Origin: TMED78 sp036337035
GTDB taxonomy: Bacteria > Pseudomonadota > Gammaproteobacteria > Steroidobacterales > Rariloculaceae
Assembly (NCBI GenBank): GCA_036337035.1
Contig: JAYZFC010000002.1
Span: forward strand, 1 to 64,000
Direction: 5' to 3'
Length of the DNA: 64,000 nucleotides
This document shows positions 36,647 to 45,958 of the stretch, in pieces. How positions within the stretch are numbered: the first letter of the stretch is position 1; the number at the start of each line of letters is the position of its first letter. The notes under the pieces were generated by a model, which saw only the letters and a program-made list of their open reading frames with translations, had not been told where the DNA came from and did no database searches. The translations under genes and the position numbers were made by a program.

Positions 36647-38080
36647 TTACTCGCTGTTTCTAAGTGTTTCGATCTGTTGTTTTAGGGCTAAGTAATTTTC
36701 TGATTGCTCTTCAGTCAGATCTCCTTCCAATAAGTTATTATGCTCATAAGGGTCTGCTTGTAGATCATAAAAATTTTCTGCGGGTGTAGCTCTAAAATCT
36801 CTTAATAATTTATAGCGGTGATTACGCATTGCATATTCTGAAAATGGAATACCCTCAAAACCATAAAATCTATCAGCATAAACCCACTCTCGTTGTGAAG
36901 GAGCATTTAAATCTTTTAAGATCGGTAAAAAGCTCACAGAGTCTGTTGTCACATCTTCAGGTACAGCTTCTTCAGGATCAATGCCTGCCATTTCCATAAT
37001 GGTGGCAAATAAATCAGTAGAATTAACAAGTGCATCAGAGACACCATTTACAACCCCCGGTCCAGTGACAATCAAGGGCACATTAATACCGCCTTGAAAA
37101 ACATATCCCTTAGTATTACCAGAATGAAATGGTGATGAAGCCATTCTTGTATCTGTTCCATTATCACTCATAAAAATAACATAGGTATTGGCACGAACTT
37201 CTGCAGATAAAGAATCTAATAACCGACCGATTTGTGTATCCATAGCTTCAAGCATGGATTGGAAATAATCTGGGTTGTCATAGCTAGGCACTGAATTTCT
37301 TCCAAGATGGGAATAATCAGACTGCCAGTGTTCTTCTGGAGAAAAATGCAAAGGAGCATGAGGCAAATTAAGTGCAAACCACAAAAACCAAGGATTGTCC
37401 TCCTGCTCGGCAATCCAATTAATAGCATCGTTTGTTTTATCCACAGGTGCATAACCAACAGTACCGATTAGCTCACCATTGACTACCTTATGCCAAGAAA
37501 AATAATTTCCTGGACCACCGTTAGGCAAAGTAGCAGCATGATCAAAGCCAACCAGATTGGGATGATCAATTCCTCCATTTTTATCATCTCCTAAGTGCCA
37601 TTTACCAATTGCTGCAGTTTTGTAATTTAGATGATCATCAAATGCTTTAGGTAAAGTATATTCATCCAAACTAAGGCCTAAACCAGGCACTCTTCTTAAC
37701 CTCTCTATTTCTTCTATGCCTGTGCTCGGATTTGGTATGAATCCCCTGCCTGGAGATGGTGTCGCCCATGCAGGTAATGGCAGTCGGTCTTCACTGATAG
37801 AAACAGAATTACGAGGGGTCCCTAAGCCTGTTCTAAAGCCATATCTTCCAGTTAATAAAGTAGCTCTGGTTGGAGAGCAAACTGGTTGTGTCCAAAAATT
37901 ATTAAAACGTATGCCTTCATTTGCTAATTGATCAAGCGTTGCTGTTGTTGCTGTGTCATCGCTCAAACCATAAGAGGCAAGAGTCTCGTTACCCATATCA
38001 TCACCGATGATTAATAAGATGTTCGGAGCTGAGTAGCAAAGGTTACTAAAAAAGAAAAGGATAAAAAATTTTAATTTCAT
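36647..38080 (-). CDS. Exported sulfatase, tandem copy B
   Basis: A 477-residue sulfatase, the middle member of the tandem trio. Signal peptide, C68 in CSPTR, IGDDMG and GKWHLGD are as in copy A, and long stretches are identical to it at DNA level, especially the first ~250 bp and the last ~150 bp. The variable region after GRYGFRTG (residues ~85-130) is different and shorter. One residue near the active centre differs: SDNG here versus GDNG in the other copies. It lies 7 bp after copy C. The same general substrate class is likely, with altered fine specificity. Confidence 0.92.
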   Translation of the reverse strand: MKLKFFILFFFSNLCYSAPNILLIIGDDMGNETLASYGLSDDTATTATLDQLANEGIRFNNFWTQPVCSPTRATLLTGRYGFRTGLGTPRNSVSISEDRLPLPAWATPSPGRGFIPNPSTGIEEIERLRRVPGLGLSLDEYTLPKAFDDHLNYKTAAIGKWHLGDDKNGGIDHPNLVGFDHAATLPNGGPGNYFSWHKVVNGELIGTVGYAPVDKTNDAINWIAEQEDNPWFLWFALNLPHAPLHFSPEEHWQSDYSHLGRNSVPSYDNPDYFQSMLEAMDTQIGRLLDSLSAEVRANTYVIFMSDNGTDTRMASSPFHSGNTKGYVFQGGINVPLIVTGPGVVNGVSDALVNSTDLFATIMEMAGIDPEEAVPEDVTTDSVSFLPILKDLNAPSQREWVYADRFYGFEGIPFSEYAMRNHRYKLLRDFRATPAENFYDLQADPYEHNNLLEGDLTEEQSENYLALKQQIETLRNSE

Positions 38081-38087
38081 TAATAAT

Positions 38088-39557
38088 TTACTCGCTGTTT
38101 CTAAGTGTTTCGATCTGTTGTTTTAGAGCTAAATAATTTTCTGATTGTTCTTCAGTTAGATCTCCTTCCAATAAGTTATTATTTTCATAAGGGTCTGCTT
38201 GTAGATCATAAAAATTTTCTTCTAGCTGATGTCTTAATAATTTATAGCGGTGATTACGCATTGCATAATCTGCTGTTGGTATGCCTTCAAAAGAGCCAAA
38301 AAATGCATCAGCATAAACCCAATCTCGTTGTGAAGGAGTATTTAAATCTTTTAAGATCGGTAAAAAGCTCACAGAGTCTGTTGTCACATCTTCAGGTACA
38401 ACTTCTTCAGGATCAATGCCTGCCATTTCCATAATGGTGGCAAATAAATCAGTAGAATTAACAAGTGCATTAGCAGTACCAATAGGTATATTAGGTCCTG
38501 TTACTATTAAAGGTACATTAACACCACCTTGAAAAACAGATCCCTTAGATTTATCAGCAGAAAATGGTGGTGAAATTGATTGCCCAGTTGTTCCATTATC
38601 ACCCATAAAAATAACATAGGTATTGGCACGAACTTCTGCAGATAAAGAATCTAAGATTCGGCCGATTTGTGTATCCATAGCTTCAAGCATGGATTTAAAA
38701 TTGTCAGGAGAGTTTGATTGCCAATTTTCTTCTGGAGAAATATGCATTGGAGTATGAACAAGATTAAAAGCTAACCACAAAAACCAAGGGTTATCTTCCT
38801 GCTCAGCAATCCAATTAATAGCATCGTTTGTTTTATCCACGGGTGCATAACCAACGGTACCAGTTACTTCACCATTGACTACTTTGTTCCAAGAAAAATA
38901 ATTTTCTGGGCCTCCCGCAGGCAAAGTAGCAGCATAATCAAAACCAACCATGTTGGGATGATGGGCTGCTCCATTATTTATTCCACCTAAGTGCCATTTA
39001 CCAATTGCTGCAGTTTTGTAATTTAGATGATTATCAAATGCTTTAGGTAAGGTATATTCATCTAAGTCTAGACCTGGACGAGGAATAGGTCTCACCCTAT
39101 CTATTTCTTCTATACCTGTAAGTGGGGCTCCCATAGCCCTATAACGCTGACCTCCTGAAGGAGTAAGTGGGGGTCCCATAGCCCTACCTCCTGAAGGAGT
39201 AAGTGGGGGTCCCATAGCCATACCTCCTGAAGGAGATAGTGTTGCCCATGCAGGTAAAGGAGGTGGATCATCAAGCTCAAACCCTCCAGCAGGACGCCCT
39301 ATTCCTGTTCTAAAGCCATATCTTCCAGTTAAAAGCGTAGCTCTGGTTGGAGAACAAACTGGCTGTGACCAAAAATTATTAAAGCGTATGCCTTCATTTG
39401 CTAATTGATCAAGCGTTGCTGTTGTTGCTGTGTCATCGCTCAAACCATAAGAGGCAAGAGTATCGTTACCCATATCATCACCGATGATTAATAAGATGTT
39501 CGGAGCTGAGTAGCAAAGGTTACTAAAAAAGAAAAGGATAAAAAATTTTAATTTCAT
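38088..39557 (-). CDS. Exported sulfatase, tandem copy C, with internal repeats
   Basis: A 489-residue sulfatase and the first of the trio to be transcribed. The catalytic motif CSPTR (C68) and metal site are intact. The variable region is enlarged by a 12-residue tandem repeat (AMGPPLTPSGGR-like, DNA near 39117-39240). It lacks the SHLGRNSVPSYDN insertion found in the other copies near residue 270 and differs in the stretch before VFQGG. It is probably driven from the AT-rich gap at 39558-39682, where I could not settle on a promoter. Confidence 0.92.
   Translation of the reverse strand: MKLKFFILFFFSNLCYSAPNILLIIGDDMGNDTLASYGLSDDTATTATLDQLANEGIRFNNFWSQPVCSPTRATLLTGRYGFRTGIGRPAGGFELDDPPPLPAWATLSPSGGMAMGPPLTPSGGRAMGPPLTPSGGQRYRAMGAPLTGIEEIDRVRPIPRPGLDLDEYTLPKAFDNHLNYKTAAIGKWHLGGINNGAAHHPNMVGFDYAATLPAGGPENYFSWNKVVNGEVTGTVGYAPVDKTNDAINWIAEQEDNPWFLWLAFNLVHTPMHISPEENWQSNSPDNFKSMLEAMDTQIGRILDSLSAEVRANTYVIFMGDNGTTGQSISPPFSADKSKGSVFQGGVNVPLIVTGPNIPIGTANALVNSTDLFATIMEMAGIDPEEVVPEDVTTDSVSFLPILKDLNTPSQRDWVYADAFFGSFEGIPTADYAMRNHRYKLLRHQLEENFYDLQADPYENNNLLEGDLTEEQSENYLALKQQIETLRNSE
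39117..39240. repeat. 36-bp tandem repeat inside sulfatase copy C
   Basis: Two adjacent 36-bp units (39151-39186 and 39187-39222) are identical but for one or two bases, starting CCTCCTGAAGGAGTAAGTGG. A partial unit lies on each side. The period is a multiple of three, so the frame is kept. The repeat encodes Pro/Gly-rich sequence in the copy-specific region. Confidence 0.85.
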
Positions 39558-39682
39558 TAGGCAGGTCTCTATGATTACAAAATTTTAAATTATTAATAAA
39601 AAACATTACAATAATAACTAACCTGTGTAACACTATAAAAAAAAAGTATAATTCTCAAATATTTAATGTGAGTTAAATCTTT

Positions 39683-40072
39683 ATGAAATTAATAAATTGC
39701 TTAAAGCTAGTCGCTCATTGGCCTATTAGATTAACCATATCATTAACATATTTTGTACATGGGATAGGTAAACTACCTCATCCCGCCATTATTGATAATT
39801 TTGGAATTCCACCTGTCTTTGCATATTTTATAGCTTTTTGTGAGCTCTCAATCCCTTGCCTTCTAATAATTGGTGGTATTACTAGCATAAGATTATTTAA
39901 TATTGAAGACTTCTTGACTAGATTAGGTGGCCTATTGATTATATCTACAATGATTGGAGCAATTATAGTTGTACATAATTCTGCTTGGGATTACAGACAT
40001 GAAGGAATGGAGTTTCAAGTTCTTATATTAAGTTGTGGTTTATATTTTCTATTGAGAGGCAATAAAGTATAA
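39683..40072 (+). CDS. DoxX family membrane protein
   Basis: A 129-residue protein with four hydrophobic helices. TYFVHGIGKLPHP and AFCELSIPCLLIIGGI are the usual DoxX/DUF417-like blocks. Family members are linked to respiratory or redox functions but the role here is unknown. A TATAAT at 39647-39652 could be its -10 box, without a clear -35. The next gene starts 26 bp downstream. Confidence 0.82.
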   Translation: MKLINCLKLVAHWPIRLTISLTYFVHGIGKLPHPAIIDNFGIPPVFAYFIAFCELSIPCLLIIGGITSIRLFNIEDFLTRLGGLLIISTMIGAIIVVHNSAWDYRHEGMEFQVLILSCGLYFLLRGNKV

Positions 40073-40098
40073 TTTATTGATGAGGGGTAAAAAATAAT

Positions 40099-40887
40099 AT
40101 GAAATTTTCTAGTGTATTTTTTTTAATACTGATTTTTTTTACAAATGCAGCCTATGCTCAGTATGGTACAGGCACGCCAACTGATGTTCAGCCTCGTGTG
40201 CTTGGTGACGCACCGATCAGAGATCTAAGTGGTGTTTGGGTAAGAACACCAAGAAGATTGTCACCAGAAAATGCCTTTATAAGTGGATCTACTTTCACAC
40301 CTGAACCTCCTAAATTAACTGAATATGGTCAAGAGTTACTTGACGCTTCAAAAAACTCTAATGCTGGAGATTTTGCATTAGTGGATACAAACGATCCAGT
40401 TTTAACTAAATGCTATCCGCCTGGCTTACCAAGAGTTTATCTACACCCATATCCTTTTCAGTTTGTTAACACGGATAAAGAAATAATTATCTTATATGAA
40501 TATGATCATACTGTAAGAAGGGTGTATATTGATGGTAGACCTAATCTTGATGACCCTCCCCCATTATGGAATGGAAATTCTGTTGGCCAGTGGACAGATG
40601 ATTATACTTTTGTTATCACTACAGTTGGTATAGATGAAAGAGCTTGGGTTGATAGATCAGGTATTCAGCATAGCGATCAATTAAAAATTACTGAAACATT
40701 TACAATAGTTGATAATCTTAATTTAACATTAGATATTCTAATGGAAGATCCTCTTGTTTTCGAAGAGCCGTGGGAAGCAGAAAGATGGTACATTACCCGA
40801 ACTCCAGAACATTGGGAGATTAGCGAAATAAGTTGTGCCGGCGATTATCTTAATCACGCTGCATTTGAAGCTGTAATCACAAACTAA
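40099..40887 (+). CDS. Exported protein related to the C-terminal half of DUF6152 proteins
   Basis: A 262-residue protein with a Sec signal peptide (to about AYAQ). RDLSGVWVR starts the mature domain. CYPPGLPRVYLHPYPFQ, VYIDGRPNLDDPPP, SVGQWTDDYTFVITTVG and the closing ILMEDPLVF match the second half of the protein at 23284. It has single cysteines at CYPPG and near the end (SCAGD). The biochemical function is unknown. It is convergent with the TRAP transporter and follows doxX. Confidence 0.7.
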   Translation: MKFSSVFFLILIFFTNAAYAQYGTGTPTDVQPRVLGDAPIRDLSGVWVRTPRRLSPENAFISGSTFTPEPPKLTEYGQELLDASKNSNAGDFALVDTNDPVLTKCYPPGLPRVYLHPYPFQFVNTDKEIIILYEYDHTVRRVYIDGRPNLDDPPPLWNGNSVGQWTDDYTFVITTVGIDERAWVDRSGIQHSDQLKITETFTIVDNLNLTLDILMEDPLVFEEPWEAERWYITRTPEHWEISEISCAGDYLNHAAFEAVITN

Positions 40888-40897
40888 TATAGCTTTC

Positions 40898-42211
40898 TTA
40901 AATTTCTCCCATAAGATAATTTGGGAGAAATGTAACTATCTCAGGAAAAATTGATAGCAAAATAATAGTCAATACCATTATCAATGCATAAGGTATAGCT
41001 CCAAGAAGAACTTTAGTTAGATCAACATCAGGTGCTATTCCATTAATAACATATAAATTTAAACCAACAGGTGGAGTAATAAGCCCAATTTCCATATTTA
41101 TAGTCAAAATAACTGCAAACCAATAAGGATCAAAACCTGCTTGAGTGATAAGAGGTAATAATATAGGCGCTGTCATAACTATCACAGCAACGGGAGGCAA
41201 GAAAAAGCCAGCTAAAAGTAGAAAAATATTAACAGCAGCTAATAAAAACCATCTATTAAGCTCTAAGAGAGCTATCCACTCAGCGATAGATTGTGTCACA
41301 AATAAACTAGATAATGTATAGCTAAAAAGACTAGCTGCTGCAATGATCATCATAATCATAATGCTTTCGCGAGAGCTTTCTTTTAGTATATGCCAAATCT
41401 TCAAAGGATTTCTTACTTTATAAATAACAGCAATGAGGATAAAACACATCATCGCACCCACTCCTGCAGCTTCAGATGGGGTTGCAACACCGCCATATAG
41501 CACAAATAGAATCGCCAAGATCAAAAGTAAAAATGGTGCGACCTTTGGTATTAGTTCTAATTTCTCTTTAAATGAAAATTTTTTTTTGTTAAAGGCTGCT
41601 AAGTTATTATTTTTTGATCCATAAAAAATAGCCCAAAAAATAAAAAATAAAGTCAAAAGCAATCCTGGAATAATCCCTGATATAAATAAACGACCTATAG
41701 AAGTACCAGTTGAAATACCATAAACGATCATGGTAACACTTGGTGGAATTAAAATGCCTAGGGTACCTCCTGCTGCAATAGATCCAGTGGCAAGCTCATC
41801 TGAATAGCCTCTTTTTCTCATTTCAGGAATACCCATTTTCCCGATAGCTGCACAAGTAGCAGGAGAAGATCCGCTTAAGGCTGCAAAAATTGAGCAAGCA
41901 AAAATATTAGAAATAGCTAACCCACTTGGTACACGATAGAGCCATCTTTCTAAGGCTCCATAAAGATCACTTGATGCTGGAGATGAGGCAATAGCACCAC
42001 CCATTGCAATAAACATAGGAATAGATATAAGTGTAAAATCTGATATGCCAGAAAAAAATAACTCACCTAAAAAATTTAGCGAGTAGAACCCTTCAAAAAA
42101 CAACAAAAAGCTTATTGCTATAAAAATAAGACCAAAAGCAACAGGAATACCTGTTGCCAGAATAATAATAGTTGATAATGCAATTAAGCTTCCTATTTCT
42201 AAAGGGCTCAT
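40898..42211 (-). CDS. dctM: TRAP transporter large permease (DctM)
   Basis: A 437-residue membrane protein with about 12 helices, the ion-coupled transport subunit of a tripartite ATP-independent periplasmic transporter. FAALSGSSPATCAAIG, GTLGILIPPSVTMIVYG and the C-terminal LITPPVGLNLYVI are DctM signatures. Its start overlaps the stop of the small permease by 4 bp. An inverted repeat at 40902-40931 lies over its last codons. Confidence 0.95.
   Translation of the reverse strand: MSPLEIGSLIALSTIIILATGIPVAFGLIFIAISFLLFFEGFYSLNFLGELFFSGISDFTLISIPMFIAMGGAIASSPASSDLYGALERWLYRVPSGLAISNIFACSIFAALSGSSPATCAAIGKMGIPEMRKRGYSDELATGSIAAGGTLGILIPPSVTMIVYGISTGTSIGRLFISGIIPGLLLTLFFIFWAIFYGSKNNNLAAFNKKKFSFKEKLELIPKVAPFLLLILAILFVLYGGVATPSEAAGVGAMMCFILIAVIYKVRNPLKIWHILKESSRESIMIMMIIAAASLFSYTLSSLFVTQSIAEWIALLELNRWFLLAAVNIFLLLAGFFLPPVAVIVMTAPILLPLITQAGFDPYWFAVILTINMEIGLITPPVGLNLYVINGIAPDVDLTKVLLGAIPYALIMVLTIILLSIFPEIVTFLPNYLMGEI
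40902..40931. terminator. Inverted repeat at the doxX-side/TRAP convergence
   Basis: A 10-bp perfect stem (ATTTCTCCCA ... TGGGAGAAAT, loop 40912-40921) lies 14 bp past the stop of the 40099 gene and inside the dctM 3' end. It has no clear T-run on either strand, so its role as a terminator is doubtful. Confidence 0.35.
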
Positions 42212-42735
42212 AATATGCCATCTTTAATAGAAGATTGCTTAAAAAGCTCTAGCTTATTAGTATAAATAGAATAAATATCAGCTAATAATTGTAAGGATAA
42301 CAAACTAAAGCCTATAGCTAGAGGTAAAGTGGGTATCCATAAAGGAGGTGCCCATATTGAAGGGGTTCTCCAATCATTAATCCATGCCTCATAAAAATAA
42401 AACCAACTTGCCCAAGCCAAAATAACACATCCAAATAAAGATAAAAAAGATGAAAATATAGCTAGGTATTTTCTTGCGTTAGAATTTAAAAAATGTGGAA
42501 CTAGATCAACATTTACATGACCTCGAGTTAAGAGTACGTATGGACTACCAATTAAGGTTGCAGATACTACTGCAAAGATAACAAACTCATATTGCCAAAT
42601 TGTAGATTGGCCTAAAATATATCTAATAAATACCATATAGCAAACAACTACACAGGCGATTGCCAAAAGAAAGGCTGCTATTGCTCCACAAAGCCTAGAT
42701 AAAAAATGAATAAAAGAAATAATCTTATCAATCAT
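42208..42735 (-). CDS. dctQ: TRAP transporter small permease (DctQ)
   Basis: A 175-residue protein with four transmembrane helices, the small membrane partner of DctM. RYILGQSTIWQYEFVIF and the GSPYVLLTRGHVNVDLV block are typical. It lies between dctP (8 bp upstream) and dctM (4-bp overlap) in one operon. Confidence 0.93.
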   Translation of the reverse strand: MIDKIISFIHFLSRLCGAIAAFLLAIACVVVCYMVFIRYILGQSTIWQYEFVIFAVVSATLIGSPYVLLTRGHVNVDLVPHFLNSNARKYLAIFSSFLSLFGCVILAWASWFYFYEAWINDWRTPSIWAPPLWIPTLPLAIGFSLLSLQLLADIYSIYTNKLELFKQSSIKDGIL

Positions 42736-42743
42736 TCAAATAC

Positions 42744-43736
42744 CTATTCAACTGAAAGAGCTTGCCTGATTAGCTCTTCACCACCTTCAACCTCTTCTGA
42801 AAACACCCTATAGGAAGTCTCAATTGCAAGATTTTTCCAAAGTGAAGCCTGTTCAGAATCCATATGCACAACCTCTACTCCAGCATCACTAAAGGTTTTC
42901 TCCATATCTAAATCAAGTTGCTGCGCCTCTGCAAAAAAGAAATCTTCAGCTTTCTCTCCTGCTCTTAGCAATGCATTTTGTTGGTCTTCAGACAGTCGAT
43001 CCCATTTTCTTTTTGAAACTAAAACTGGTTCATACATAAACCATAAAGCATTGTTTCCAGGAGCTGTTAAGCATTGAGTATGTTCAAAAATTCTAAATGA
43101 GGTAAAACTTGCTGAACTTGTATTAGCAGCATCCAGAACACCGGTCTGCATAGCTGTATAAATGTCAGAACTAGGCATAGCAGCAATAGAAGCACCAGCA
43201 GCTACTAACATTCTTTCAAAAGCCGCTCCTCCTGCTCTAATAACTTGCCCTTGTATATCATCTGGTTCAAGAATACATGCCTGTGATGAAACAAAACCTC
43301 CAGCCAGCCAAGCATCCGCAATAACAATAACGCCTGCTTCGTTTATTATCCTTCTAATTGAATCCATAAACTCTGAATTATTCAATCGTTTAGCATGTTC
43401 ATGATTTTTTACTAAACCAGGCATCAATGTGGCATTAAACTGTGGGTGCCTCCCACTAGCATAAATTAGAGGTAAGGCAGTTATATCTAATTGCCCTCGC
43501 ACAATGGCAGGCCATTGATCAGCTGCCTTAAATAAAGATTGGCCAGAATAAATTCTAATTTGAAGATCAACATTTGCTAGCTCTACCTCTTCTGCAATGA
43601 TCTGAACCATTTCATGCCTAATATCTCCCGAATTTCCTGGAAATTGATGGGACGCTCTAAGAGTAGTTTGAGGGCTAGAAACTTCTAGAAAAAATAAGCT
43701 AATAAAAGCTGTAAAAAAATAATTTCGATACAACAC
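42744..43736 (-). CDS. dctP: TRAP transporter substrate-binding protein (DctP)
   Basis: The periplasmic binding component. The longest open frame starts at 43886 and would overlap the divergent gene at 43858. I prefer the GTG at 43736, which opens a signal peptide (LYRNYFFTAFISLFFLEVSS) and has AGAGGGA about 10 bp upstream; the product is then 330 residues. LRASHQFPGNSG starts the mature domain, and GQVIRAGG carries the Arg that usually binds an organic-acid carboxylate. GVLDAANTSSASF is also typical. The ligand is unknown, perhaps an acid released by the nearby hydrolases. Confidence 0.88.
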   Translation of the reverse strand: MLYRNYFFTAFISLFFLEVSSPQTTLRASHQFPGNSGDIRHEMVQIIAEEVELANVDLQIRIYSGQSLFKAADQWPAIVRGQLDITALPLIYASGRHPQFNATLMPGLVKNHEHAKRLNNSEFMDSIRRIINEAGVIVIADAWLAGGFVSSQACILEPDDIQGQVIRAGGAAFERMLVAAGASIAAMPSSDIYTAMQTGVLDAANTSSASFTSFRIFEHTQCLTAPGNNALWFMYEPVLVSKRKWDRLSEDQQNALLRAGEKAEDFFFAEAQQLDLDMEKTFSDAGVEVVHMDSEQASLWKNLAIETSYRVFSEEVEGGEELIRQALSVE

Positions 43737-43857
43737 TTTTTTTTCTTCCCTCTGTTTATTTTTAAATAATCTGTTTATACTAGAAACTAACTTTGATATT
43801 ACCTTTGTATAATTATAACAAATATATTTAATATTATTCGAAATTGGAGCAATAATT

Positions 43858-44250
43858 ATGAATTCTATTTTTAGCAAAATATTCACTTTTTTTCTAGCTT
43901 ATCTTATAAGTGCTAGCTTTATCTGGGCTCAAAATGCCGGAATGGGTGGCATGGGCATGGGCATGGGTATGGGAGGAGCTAGATGTGTAATGCCTGATAT
44001 GCCAACTGTGCCAGATGGGAATACAGCAACCGAAGAAGAGCTTATTGCAGCAGTGAATGAAGTTAAAAACTTCCAAGAGCTTAATGCTGCATTCAGAGAG
44101 TGTTTGGATAATCAAGAAAGAGCTTTTGGTGAAGAGATACCTGAAAATGCCCTTAGAAGAATATTAGGTCAGTATAACGAATCTGTAGAAAATGAAGAAA
44201 ATCTTGGCGCTCAAGTCAATGATGCAATAAGAGCATTTAGATCAAGATAA
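43858..44250 (+). CDS. Small exported Met/Gly-rich protein
   Basis: A 130-residue protein with a signal peptide ending near IWAQ (residue 25), then a Met/Gly stretch (NAGMGGMGMGMGMGG), and a mostly helical acidic remainder with two cysteines (CVMPDMP; ECLDNQ). GGAG lies 8 bp before the ATG. The sulfatase gene starts 1 bp after its stop, so the two should be co-expressed. Met-rich motifs can bind copper(I), but there is no direct support for that. I do not recognise the family. Confidence 0.75.
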   Translation: MNSIFSKIFTFFLAYLISASFIWAQNAGMGGMGMGMGMGGARCVMPDMPTVPDGNTATEEELIAAVNEVKNFQELNAAFRECLDNQERAFGEEIPENALRRILGQYNESVENEENLGAQVNDAIRAFRSR

Positions 44251-44251
44251 A

Positions 44252-45913
44252 ATGCAGAAACAATGGTCTTCTGTAATTCTATTTTCAGCATATCTGATAG
44301 GATGCTCTGGTAATAATGATCTTAATTCGTTAAATATAGAAGATAAACCTAATAAACCAAACATACTAATAATTGTTGCTGATGACATAGGTTTTACAGA
44401 TATTGGCTCTTTTGGTAGTGAAATTAATACTCCCAATCTAGATAGATTGGCTCTTGAAGGAGTTCGCCTTAATAATCTTCATGCAAATTCCTCCTGTCAG
44501 CCTATGAGAGCAATGCTAATGACAGGAATGAGCCCTAGCTCAGTAATTCAGAATGGTCCACGGCTTCCCCGTTCAGGAGAAAGGGGTAACTGGATAAAAC
44601 CAGAAGTTCCTATGCTTCAAGAAATGCTTAAACATGAAGGCTATTCAACTTATATGGCAGGTAAATGGGATCTTGGACCGCTTCCTGGGCATACCCCAAT
44701 ATCAAGAGGGTTTGATAGATATTTCACACAACTAAATGGTTCAGCTAACTACTTTCCTGCACCGCTTCTATCTGAGGATGCAATGTACGAAGAAGATGGA
44801 ATATCATTAGATTTCAAAGATTTACCAGATGACTTTTATGCTACAAAACACTATACAGATAAGATGATTGAGTATCTTGAATCTCATAACCAAGATTCTC
44901 CATGGTTTGCTTTCGTTCCATATACAGCACCACATTGGCCGCTTATGTTGCCAGAAGACTGGTTAGATCGCTACAAAGGACAATATGAAGAAGGTTATGA
45001 TGTACTTAGAAAAGAAAGATTTAAAAAGGCTACTGAACTTGGCGTGCTCCCAAAAAATGCAAATCTTAATTCCTATAAGCCCACGGCTACTCTATGGAAT
45101 GACTTAAGTATGGATGAAAAAATGAAGCTATCTAGAGCCCAAGAAATATTTTCTGGTATGGTTGAATACATGGACATGAGTATTGGAAGAATTATTCAAA
45201 CTTTAGAATCAACAAATCAACTAGAAGATACTATTATTATCTATACTGCAGATCATGGAGCATCTAGAGCAGATTATGCATTAAGCACAAACTTAAATCC
45301 CTATGACTCAAAAAATCTAGGCGGGCCGAGAATACCATGGGATAAAATAAATAATAATATTGAAAACTTTGGATATAGTGATTCTTTTATTGATAGAGGC
45401 TTAGGATTTGCCACAGCAGCAACTGCACCATTTAAAGGTAGTAAGTCATTCTTAGATGAAGGTGGTTTGAGGGCTGCTGCATTTATCAGGTATCCTAAAG
45501 AAATTAAGGGTGGTGAAGTTGACTCTACCTTCCTAACTATGATGGATTTTTTTCCAACATTTATAGATATAACTGACTCAAATTTTTTAAGTGAAGAGGA
45601 TTATCAAGCACTTAAAGGAGATTCATTTTGGAAGTATATTACAAAACAAGCTAGCTCCTTCAGAGATGAAGATTTCTCAGCAGGATGGATCAGAGGTAAT
45701 GATGCTCCAGCCGAAGGCCAAAATAATTTTGGTGGTGCATTAATCAAAGGTAAGTATAAGATTATTAATATGCCACAAGAAAGATTAGGGTCATATACAG
45801 AATGGAGACTTTATAATCTAGATGAAGATCCAGGTGAACATAATGATCTGGCTAAAAATTATCCAAATATTGTTAACGATCTAGTAAATACGCTTCAATC
45901 AGACTGGCCTTAA
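44252..45913 (+). CDS. Sulfatase lipoprotein with canonical CQPMR motif
   Basis: A 553-residue sulfatase with lipobox LIGC (C18). The active-site motif is CQPMR with C82, fitting CxPxR. VADDIGFTDIGSFGSE, GKWDLGPLPGHTP and ADHG are core blocks. It resembles the products at 9369 and 45959 along its whole length. It follows the Met/Gly-rich gene by 1 bp and is convergent with the 45959 sulfatase. The lipid anchor suggests action at the outer face of a membrane; the substrate is unknown. Confidence 0.92.
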   Translation: MQKQWSSVILFSAYLIGCSGNNDLNSLNIEDKPNKPNILIIVADDIGFTDIGSFGSEINTPNLDRLALEGVRLNNLHANSSCQPMRAMLMTGMSPSSVIQNGPRLPRSGERGNWIKPEVPMLQEMLKHEGYSTYMAGKWDLGPLPGHTPISRGFDRYFTQLNGSANYFPAPLLSEDAMYEEDGISLDFKDLPDDFYATKHYTDKMIEYLESHNQDSPWFAFVPYTAPHWPLMLPEDWLDRYKGQYEEGYDVLRKERFKKATELGVLPKNANLNSYKPTATLWNDLSMDEKMKLSRAQEIFSGMVEYMDMSIGRIIQTLESTNQLEDTIIIYTADHGASRADYALSTNLNPYDSKNLGGPRIPWDKINNNIENFGYSDSFIDRGLGFATAATAPFKGSKSFLDEGGLRAAAFIRYPKEIKGGEVDSTFLTMMDFFPTFIDITDSNFLSEEDYQALKGDSFWKYITKQASSFRDEDFSAGWIRGNDAPAEGQNNFGGALIKGKYKIINMPQERLGSYTEWRLYNLDEDPGEHNDLAKNYPNIVNDLVNTLQSDWP

Positions 45914-45958
45914 ATTTATTACAGGAATAAAGTTAAAAAAAATAATTTATATTTTAAA

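Noticed and set aside
39117..39240. Possible CRISPR-like repeat
   Set aside because: Units are directly adjacent without spacers and lie in frame within a sulfatase gene.
35198..39557. Tandem sulfatases as a transposon-borne duplication
   Set aside because: No transposase, terminal inverted repeats or target duplications were seen; simple tandem duplication explains it.
43737..43886. 50-residue N-terminal extension of DctP from the ATG at 43886
   Set aside because: It would overlap the divergent gene at 43858 and put a long non-signal sequence before the signal peptide; the GTG at 43736 fits better.
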